Source: Miltoncostaea sp963771025
GTDB taxonomy: Bacteria; Actinomycetota; Thermoleophilia; Miltoncostaeales; Miltoncostaeaceae
Assembly: GCA_963771025.1 (NCBI GenBank)
Contig: CAVYRL010000001.1
Span: 920,441-984,440, forward strand
Direction: 5' to 3'
DNA length: 64,000 bases
Both the position numbers and the translations under genes were made by a program. Position 1 is the first letter of the stretch. Every line of letters begins with the position of its first letter. This document shows positions 58,870-64,000 of the stretch, in pieces. The notes beneath the pieces are model-generated. The model made no database searches. It worked only from the letters and a program-made list of their open reading frames with translations, and was not told the DNA's origin.

Positions 58870-58896
58870 GTTTTAGTCCATTCTATAGCAGAGAAA
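58832..58896. promoter_or_regulatory. Extended inverted repeat (operator) between regulator and nirK
   Basis: Two half sites, 58832-58857 and 58870-58896, are inverted copies: each is TTTCTCTGC, then 9 variable bases, then GAC(T)AAAAC. They flank a 12-bp centre containing the regulator's ATG. The left half also includes TTGTC-ACTA-GACAA (58841-58854). The palindrome CTATAG (58883-58888) offers a -10 element (TATAGA leftward). AT-rich against a GC-rich background. The likely binder is the adjacent HTH regulator (autoregulation plus control of nirK). Confidence 0.65.
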
Positions 58897-58953
58897 ACAG
58901 GGACGCGCCTCGGGCCCCTCCGACCCGGTCCGCAGAACACGAGAGGACCAACG

Positions 58954-60039
58954 ATGTCCGAGCAGCAGAAGCGGCTCAGGCCCCGCCGCACCGGCGGGCT
59001 CATCGCGACGGCGGCCGTCGCCGCGTTCGCCGTCACCGCGGTCGGCCTGATCGCGGGCTTCCGCGCCGCCGACTCGGCGGATGCGACGCCCGCACCGCGG
59101 CCCGTCGCGGCCACCGCGCACCTCCACTCCACCTCCTCGGCGCCCGCCGCCCCGGCGGACGCCGAGGAGGTGGCCGCGCCCAAGAACACGATGAGCGCGG
59201 ATGCGCCCGCCTACCGGCCCGCGGCGGTCCAGAGCGTCCACCTCGACATGACCGAGAAGACGGTCGAGATCGCCCCCGGGAGGGTTGTGAAGGTCTGGAC
59301 CTTCGGCAACCGCGTCCCCGGCCCCGTGATCCGCGTCCGCGTGGGGGACCTGGTCCGCGTCACGATCACCAACCGGACCGCGATGCCGCATTCGATCGAC
59401 CTGCACGCTGCCCGAGTGGCGCCGAACGTGGCCTTCCGCGACGTTGCGCCCGGCAAGAGCCTCTCGCTCGAGTTCACCGCCACCACGCCCGGCGTGTTCA
59501 TGTACCACTGCGGCACCGCGCCCGTCCTGCACCACATCGCCAACGGCATGTACGGAATGATCATCGTGGAGCCGAAGGGCGGCCTTCCCCCGGTGGGCCG
59601 CGAGCTGGCGATCGTCCAGTCCGACTTCTACGTCTCCGACACCCCGGGCATGCCCGCCGACGACGCGAAGCTCATGACGGGCATCCCGGACGTCGTGGCG
59701 TTCAACGGCTACGCCGCCCAGTACAAGGCCGACCCGATCGTCGTGAGGAAGGGCGAGGAGATCCGCGTCTTCCTCCTCGCCGCCGGGCCCAACACCTGGT
59801 CCGCCTTCCACGTGGTCGGAACCATCTTCGACCGGGCCTACATCGACGGCATCCACCCCGAGAACCTGTCGGTCGGCAACCAGACGCTCAACCTGTCCGC
59901 CTCGCAGGGCGCGGTCGCCGAGCTCCACCTGGACCAGGAGGGCATCTACCCCTTCGTCACCCACGACTTCACCAACGCCACCAAGGGCGCGGTGGGCCTG
60001 CTCACGACCGAGCACGCCTCCGGGACCATGAGCCACTGA
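58954..60039 (+). CDS. nirK: Copper-containing nitrite reductase
   Basis: Two-domain cupredoxin that reduces nitrite to NO outside the cytoplasmic membrane. 361 residues with an N-terminal anchor or signal (RRTGGLIATAAVAAFAVTAV) and an Ala/Pro linker. Copper ligands: MPHSIDLHA (~145; type 1 His, catalytic Asp, type 2 His), GVFMYHCGTAPVLHHIANGM (~182; type 2 His, type 1 Cys, His, Met), SAFHVVGTIFDR (~284; active-site His) and FVTHDF (~333; type 2 His). All ligands are present. It is closest in pattern to the AniA-like class. ATG 58954 after GAGAGGA. Confidence 0.9.
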   Translation: MSEQQKRLRPRRTGGLIATAAVAAFAVTAVGLIAGFRAADSADATPAPRPVAATAHLHSTSSAPAAPADAEEVAAPKNTMSADAPAYRPAAVQSVHLDMTEKTVEIAPGRVVKVWTFGNRVPGPVIRVRVGDLVRVTITNRTAMPHSIDLHAARVAPNVAFRDVAPGKSLSLEFTATTPGVFMYHCGTAPVLHHIANGMYGMIIVEPKGGLPPVGRELAIVQSDFYVSDTPGMPADDAKLMTGIPDVVAFNGYAAQYKADPIVVRKGEEIRVFLLAAGPNTWSAFHVVGTIFDRAYIDGIHPENLSVGNQTLNLSASQGAVAELHLDQEGIYPFVTHDFTNATKGAVGLLTTEHASGTMSH

Positions 60040-60065
60040 GCCGACCGGGCCGAAGGAGGACCGAC

Positions 60066-60542
60066 GTGGACATCTCGACCAACCGCGGGCCGCGCACCGA
60101 GCTCGATGTGCGGCCCGCCCTCGCCGCCGGCGACGAGCCGTACACCATGATCATGGGGGCCGTCGAGGGGCTCGGCCCGGGCGAAGCCCTGGTGCTGCGC
60201 AGTCCGTTCGACCCGACCCCGCTCCACCGGGTGCTGGCCGGCATGGGGTTCGCGCGCACCACCCGCGAGCTGGGCCCGGACGACTGGGTGACCGAGTACC
60301 GGCGCCAGGACGAGGAGCCCCCCATCGTCCTGGACGTGCGTGGCCTGACCCCGCCAGAGCCGCTCGAGCGGACGCTCGAGGCGCTCGAGGGCGTTCCGGC
60401 CGGCCGGGCCCTGCTCCAGGTCAACGACCGGGTGCCCGCCTTCCTGCTGCCGCTGCTCGACGAGCGCGGCTATCGCTACCGCATCGGCGAGGACGAGCGG
60501 GGCACGCTCGTGACGATCTGGCGCGAGAACGGCCCGTCGTGA
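60066..60542 (+). CDS. Tandem DUF2249 protein
   Basis: 158 residues in two DUF2249 (SirA/TusA-like) units: first ELDVRPALAAGDEPYTMIMGAVE, second IVLDVRGLTPPEPLERTLEALE, each with the L-D-V-R and a later H/D...P-x-P-L region. DUF2249 proteins occur beside nitrite, NO or hemerythrin genes, but their biochemical role is unproven. GTG 60066 with AAGGAGGA upstream; 27 bp after nirK. Confidence 0.78.
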   Translation: MDISTNRGPRTELDVRPALAAGDEPYTMIMGAVEGLGPGEALVLRSPFDPTPLHRVLAGMGFARTTRELGPDDWVTEYRRQDEEPPIVLDVRGLTPPEPLERTLEALEGVPAGRALLQVNDRVPAFLLPLLDERGYRYRIGEDERGTLVTIWRENGPS

Positions 60543-60844
60543 CCGAGCGCGAGGCATGGCGGGCGCTCGCGGACGTCGTCGATCCCGAGCTCGGGATCGA
60601 CATCGTCGAGCTCGGCCTGGTGTACGCCGTCGAGATCGACGCACACGCGGTCGCCGTGACGATGACGCTCACGACGGCCGGTTGCCCCCTCCACGACGTC
60701 ATCGTCAACGGCGTGGAGCGCGCCCTCTCGCGAGCCGGCGCGCCCCGGGTCGAGGTCGAGGTCGTATTCGAGCCGCCCTGGGACCCGGGCCGGATCGGCA
60801 TGGGCGGCCTGCGGGAGCTGGGCGCCCCCGGGGCCGGCGGGTGA
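60539..60844 (+). CDS. DUF59/MIP18-family iron-sulfur assembly factor
   Basis: 101 residues. The pattern DVVDPELGIDIVELGLVY and MTLTTAGCPLHDVI (conserved Cys) is that of the SufT/PaaD/MIP18 domain, which helps insert Fe-S clusters. GTG start overlaps the preceding stop. In this cluster it may mature a metalloprotein of the nitrite/NO pathway or supply the Fe-S regulator. Confidence 0.85.
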   Translation: MTEREAWRALADVVDPELGIDIVELGLVYAVEIDAHAVAVTMTLTTAGCPLHDVIVNGVERALSRAGAPRVEVEVVFEPPWDPGRIGMGGLRELGAPGAGG

Positions 60845-62226
60845 CGGCGCGGCGCCGCTGTGAGGTGCCCGGCCGCCGGACGGCCGAGCGCCAGAGCACG
60901 GTGGGAGGGCCTCCGTGGCCCATCCCCGTCGCCCTGCTCGCGGCCGCCGCCCTCGCGCAGGTGGCGGGGGCCGCCGCGCTCGTCGCGGCCGCGCCGGACC
61001 TGGCCCACGGGGTCGGCTACGGACCGGTCCAGCTCGGCGCCGTCCACCTCATCGGCCTGGCGTTCCTCAGCGTCGCGATCGTGGGGTCGCTGCTACAGCT
61101 GGTGCCGGTGCTCCTGCGCCAGCCCCTGGCGACTCCCCTCCGCGCCGCTGTCATCGGCGGGGCACTCGTCGCCGGTTCGTGGACCCTGGCCGCCGGCCTG
61201 TGGTCCGGGGGGAGCGCGGCGACCGCCGCGGGCGGAACCCTGCTGGTGGCCGGGGGCGGGCTCCTGGTGACCGACCTCGCCATCGCCCTCGTCCGGGCGG
61301 AGCGCGCGGGAACGCTCGGGGCCTCGGGCGCGGGCATCGCCGCGGCGGCGCTCTGGTTCACCGCCGTGCTCGCCATGGGCGCCCTGATGGCGGCGAACCG
61401 GATCCATCCGTTCCTCGGCGTCGACCGAATGCACCTGATGGCGGCCCACGCCGCGGTTGCGATCGTGGGGTGGATCGGGGGCACCATCCTCGCCGTCGCT
61501 CTGCGCCTGGCCCCGATGTTCGCGCTCGCCCACGGCTACCGGCGCGCGCCGGGGATCGCCGCCCTCGCCGCCTGGCACGCGTCGGTCGTCCCGATCGCCA
61601 TCGGCCTCGGGTGCGGGATCGCGCCGGTCGCCGCCGCAGGCGGCGTCCTCCTGCTGTGCGCCTGCGGCCTTTCGGGCTGGTTCGTCGCGGACGTCGCCCG
61701 CCACCGGCGGCGGCGCCTCGAGGCCCCGCTCGTCCACCTGGCCCTGGGCCTCGCGTCGGCCGCGTTGGCCGTCGGAATCATGCTCGGCGCATGGGCCGGC
61801 GTGTGGAACCCGTACCGCGCCGTCATCCCCGCGGCGCTGCTCGCGCTCGTCGGGATGGGGGCCGGCGTTACCTCGGGGCATCTCTTCAAGGTTGTGCCGA
61901 TGCTCGTCTGGACCGGCCGCTTCGCCGCACTGGCCGGCACCCCCGGCGCACCACGCCTGGCGGACCTCTACCCGGCACCGCTGGCGGTGGCCGAGCAGGC
62001 CACCTTCGCCACGGGACTCGTGCTGCTGGCCGGGGGGACGGCCGCCGGATCGGAGTTCGTCGCGCGGGCCGGGGCCGCCCTCCTCGTGGCGGCGGCGCTC
62101 GCGGTGGCGGCGGCGATCTCGGCCTGCGTCCTCCGCCGCGCGGACCCACGCCCCGTCCCGCCGCGCGGCCCCACACACCTCTCGACGATCGACCCGTCCA
62201 CCCGAACCCCGGAGGCACGACCATGA
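60841..62226 (+). CDS. His-rich polytopic membrane protein (NnrS/heme-copper-oxidase-like)
   Basis: 461 residues, about 12 membrane helices. Histidines recur at helix positions: LGAVHLIGLAF, NRIHPFLGVDRMHLMAAHAA, RLAPMFALAHG, LAAWHAS and TSGHLFKVVPMLVW. This resembles the heme- or copper-binding architecture of NnrS or subunit-I-like proteins, but no canonical NorB/CcoN signature is complete. GTGA overlap with the DUF59 gene. It may be an NO-handling or electron-transfer membrane component. Confidence 0.65.
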   Translation: MTARRRCEVPGRRTAERQSTVGGPPWPIPVALLAAAALAQVAGAAALVAAAPDLAHGVGYGPVQLGAVHLIGLAFLSVAIVGSLLQLVPVLLRQPLATPLRAAVIGGALVAGSWTLAAGLWSGGSAATAAGGTLLVAGGGLLVTDLAIALVRAERAGTLGASGAGIAAAALWFTAVLAMGALMAANRIHPFLGVDRMHLMAAHAAVAIVGWIGGTILAVALRLAPMFALAHGYRRAPGIAALAAWHASVVPIAIGLGCGIAPVAAAGGVLLLCACGLSGWFVADVARHRRRRLEAPLVHLALGLASAALAVGIMLGAWAGVWNPYRAVIPAALLALVGMGAGVTSGHLFKVVPMLVWTGRFAALAGTPGAPRLADLYPAPLAVAEQATFATGLVLLAGGTAAGSEFVARAGAALLVAAALAVAAAISACVLRRADPRPVPPRGPTHLSTIDPSTRTPEARP

Positions 62227-62456
62227 GCCGACCGACCACCACCCTCGACGTCCGCGACATGGCGCCGCGCGAACGGCATCCCACGATCCTGTCCACCTTC
62301 GAGGCGTTGGCGTCGGGCGAGGCGCTCGAGTTGATCAACGACCACGACCCGAAACCGCTGCGCTACCAATTCGAGGCGGAGCTGCCCGAGACGTTCACGT
62401 GGGACTACCTCGAGCAGGGACCGGAGGCCTGGCGCGTGCGGATCGGCAAGCGATGA
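62223..62456 (+). CDS. Single-domain DUF2249 protein
   Basis: 77 residues with one DUF2249 unit: TTLDVRDMAPRERHPTILSTFEAL, then ELINDHDPKPLRYQFEAELP with the conserved NDHDPxPL. The terminal WRVRIGKR is typical. ATGA overlap with the preceding gene. It is the third DUF2249 unit in the cluster. Confidence 0.82.
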   Translation: MSRPTTTLDVRDMAPRERHPTILSTFEALASGEALELINDHDPKPLRYQFEAELPETFTWDYLEQGPEAWRVRIGKR

Positions 62457-62472
62457 CCGGGGCCGACGCCCC

Positions 62473-62955
62473 GTGAGGGACGACCTCTGGACGCTGGTGC
62501 GCTTCCTCCACGTGCTGGGGGCGGCGTGCTGGGTCGGCGGCATGATCGTGCTCGGCGCCGTGGCGGTGCCTGCCGCCCGGCAGGCGGGCGACCGCGCGGC
62601 AGGACGGCGGGTGGTGACCGCGGCGGCCCGCCGCTTCGGCGTCATCGGCGCGCTGGCCTTCGCGGCGCTCATCGTCACGGGGTTCGGCCTCATCCACCAT
62701 CGCGGGATCGCGCTGGAGGACCTCGGCCAGAGCGACTACGGCCGCCGCATCCTCGCGAAAATGGGGCTCCTGCTCGCCATGGGCGTGGTGACGCTCCTGC
62801 ACGCCCTCTGGCAGGGCCCACGGGTGCGCCGGGCCGAGGAGGCCGGCGACCCGGCGGCCGCGCGGCCCTGGCGACTGCTGGGCGCCGCGTTCGACGGCTT
62901 CCTGCTGGTCGCGGCCCTCGCCGCCCTGTGGCTGGCGGTGTCGCTGGTGCCGTGA
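62473..62955 (+). CDS. Four-helix membrane protein (CopD/DUF2269-like)
   Basis: 160 residues from GTG 62473. Four helices: LVRFLHVLGAACWVGGMIVLG, FGVIGALAFAALIVTGFGLIHH, MGLLLAMGVVTLLHALW and AAFDGFLLVAALAALWLAV. The H-V-x-G-A-x-x-W-x-G-G-M pattern in helix 1 occurs in CopD- and cytochrome-like proteins that bind heme b. Last gene of the nirK run; followed by a terminator. Confidence 0.68.
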   Translation: MRDDLWTLVRFLHVLGAACWVGGMIVLGAVAVPAARQAGDRAAGRRVVTAAARRFGVIGALAFAALIVTGFGLIHHRGIALEDLGQSDYGRRILAKMGLLLAMGVVTLLHALWQGPRVRRAEEAGDPAAARPWRLLGAAFDGFLLVAALAALWLAVSLVP

Positions 62956-62974
62956 TCCCCGCCGGTGGCGGGGA
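62956..62974 (+). terminator. Terminator of the nirK operon
   Basis: TCCCCGCC-GGT-GGCGGGGA, an 8-bp stem with a 3-nt loop immediately after the stop at 62955, in the 166-bp gap before the convergent cupin gene. Confidence 0.65.
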
Positions 62975-63121
62975 GCCGAAACCAGCGGATCACGGAGCTC
63001 TTGGTCGAGATCGGGCGTGACTCAGGATGGGGACGCGATCGCCATGGCGACCACATCCACGACCGCCCCGTGCGTCGGGGCCCCCCTATGGCGAACGCTC
63101 AGATGTCGCGCAGGTGTGTGG

Positions 63122-63472
63122 TCAGCACACCTGGCCGGACGCGCCCGCCCCAGCGCTCAGCAGCGTCAGCAGCATCACCGAGGGGACGCGCGCCCGCACC
63201 GCGTGGCGCAGCCCGGCCTCCATGTGGACCCAGGCGCCGGCGGGAGCCGTCACGTGCTCGCCCGCCAGGGTCAGCTCCAGCTCGCCGCGCAGGACCTGGA
63301 TGACGGCGGGCCGCGAGGAGGTGTGCTCCGAGAGCTCCTCCCCCTGGGAGAAGCCGAACACCATGACCCTGAGGACATCGTCCTGATGGAGCGTCCGGCT
63401 GAGGGTGCCCTCCCCGGGCACCTCGATGAATCCGGCCGGGTCGGTCTCGACATGGAACGGCGTCTCGGTCAT
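63122..63472 (-). CDS. Small cupin protein
   Basis: 116 residues, single cupin barrel: QGEELSEHTSSRPAVIQVLRGE (motif 1 with one His and a Glu) and VTAPAGAWVHMEAGLRHAV (motif 2 with His). At least two of the metal-ligand histidines are retained. Such stand-alone cupins often bind metal and can act as sensors or quercetinase-like enzymes. ATGA overlap with the next upstream gene. Confidence 0.75.
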   Translation of the reverse strand: MTETPFHVETDPAGFIEVPGEGTLSRTLHQDDVLRVMVFGFSQGEELSEHTSSRPAVIQVLRGELELTLAGEHVTAPAGAWVHMEAGLRHAVRARVPSVMLLTLLSAGAGASGQVC

Positions 63473-63951
63473 GGGTTCTCCCGTCCCGGGGGATCGGTCG
63501 CGGGCGGCGTGCGGAGCCCGCGCGTCGGCGTGGTGGTGACGGCCCGGACGCGGGGCCAGACGGCGAGGGCGAAGGCGATGGCGGCGAGCGCCGGCAGCAC
63601 CGCCGCGATCCCCAGGAGCACGTCCCACCCCGCCGCGCCCCGTCCGCGGTCCGACAGCGGTTCGGCGAGGAGCCGCAGCAGCAGCCCCGCGTTGAGGAGG
63701 GCGAAGGCGACCCATCCGACCTCCATGCCGGGACGCGTGCCCCCCACCTTGGGAAACATCCAGAAGGCGACTCCGAAGATCAGCAGGAGCAGGAAGCCCA
63801 CCAGCAGCAGGTGCGCGTGCAGGGCCGGCCACGGCGCGCCAGGTCCGTAGCCGCGGCGCGCCTGGACGATGAGCATCCACGAGCCCATGGCCATGCCCGC
63901 CACGAGGTAGGCGAGGGCGCACCGCACGCACCACCGGCTCAGCGTGGGCAT
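63469..63951 (-). CDS. Membrane protein with HxH motif (heme-copper-oxidase-like)
   Basis: 160 residues from ATG 63951 (an in-frame ATG at 63993 adds 14 residues). Four helices; the second contains WPALHAHLLLVGFLLLLIFG then VAFWMFP, a pattern seen in NorB/CcoN-like short membrane proteins encoded near nitrite and NO genes. It pairs with the cupin and faces the nirK run. Function unknown; possible heme or NO binding. Confidence 0.65.
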   Translation of the reverse strand: MPTLSRWCVRCALAYLVAGMAMGSWMLIVQARRGYGPGAPWPALHAHLLLVGFLLLLIFGVAFWMFPKVGGTRPGMEVGWVAFALLNAGLLLRLLAEPLSDRGRGAAGWDVLLGIAAVLPALAAIAFALAVWPRVRAVTTTPTRGLRTPPATDPPGRENP

Positions 63952-64000
63952 CGAGCCCCCGGTGCGCTCATGCGGGCGGGGTCCCCGCGGCAAGGCGCAG

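Overview
The window is high-GC DNA (roughly 70 %) with frequent GTG starts and 4-base start/stop overlaps. It carries several actinobacterial markers: a lysyl-tRNA synthetase fused to an MprF-type lysyltransferase, an F420-type (Ddn-like) nitroreductase, a DUF4395 protein, and LuxR regulators of the LAL and TPR kinds. I read it as a chromosome segment of an actinomycete (Actinomycetota), possibly a deep lineage such as Thermoleophilia; the lineage below phylum is inference.

1-16 kb is a long leftward run of mostly overlapping genes: uvrA, a glutathionyl-hydroquinone reductase-like protein, an EamA transporter, the lysS-mprF fusion, a lipoprotein, an amino-acid permease, a second EamA transporter, a membrane protein, an M20 peptidase, proS and fumC. 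16-32 kb holds housekeeping genes: ftsH, a nitroreductase, uvrB, gloA-like, a lytic transglycosylase, coaE, rpsA with a long acidic tail, a DUF4395-thioredoxin protein, polA, an ACT-domain malic enzyme and a Ddn-like protein. It ends at an intact tRNA-Leu(CAA).

32-44.4 kb looks like a composite genomic island. The 3' part of tRNA-Leu recurs three times downstream (37.2, 38.6 and 44.3 kb) as direct repeats, dividing the DNA into three modules. Module 1 has a TPR-LuxR regulator, a frameshifted flavin monooxygenase and a PPOX flavoprotein. Module 2 has an acetoacetate-decarboxylase-like protein. Module 3 has a methyltransferase, a zinc alcohol dehydrogenase and a LAL regulator. No integrase is visible; one weak excisionase-like remnant is.

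44.5-56.3 kb: a polytopic membrane protein faces a rightward run of an encapsulated-ferritin-like protein without a shell gene, a pyruvate-oxidase-like ThDP enzyme, an SDR, an enolase-superfamily enzyme, a GlcD-GlcF-type FAD/Fe-S oxidase (frameshifted), a GH15 glucanase and a small membrane protein. This suggests oxidation of hydroxy acids or sugar acids.

56.5-64 kb: molybdenum-cofactor genes (mobA, moaA) and an HTH regulator with a Cys-rich C-terminus run left. A copper nitrite reductase (nirK) runs right with DUF2249, DUF59 and His-rich membrane proteins. An extended inverted repeat lies between the two transcription units. Together they suggest a nitrite/NO-handling module.
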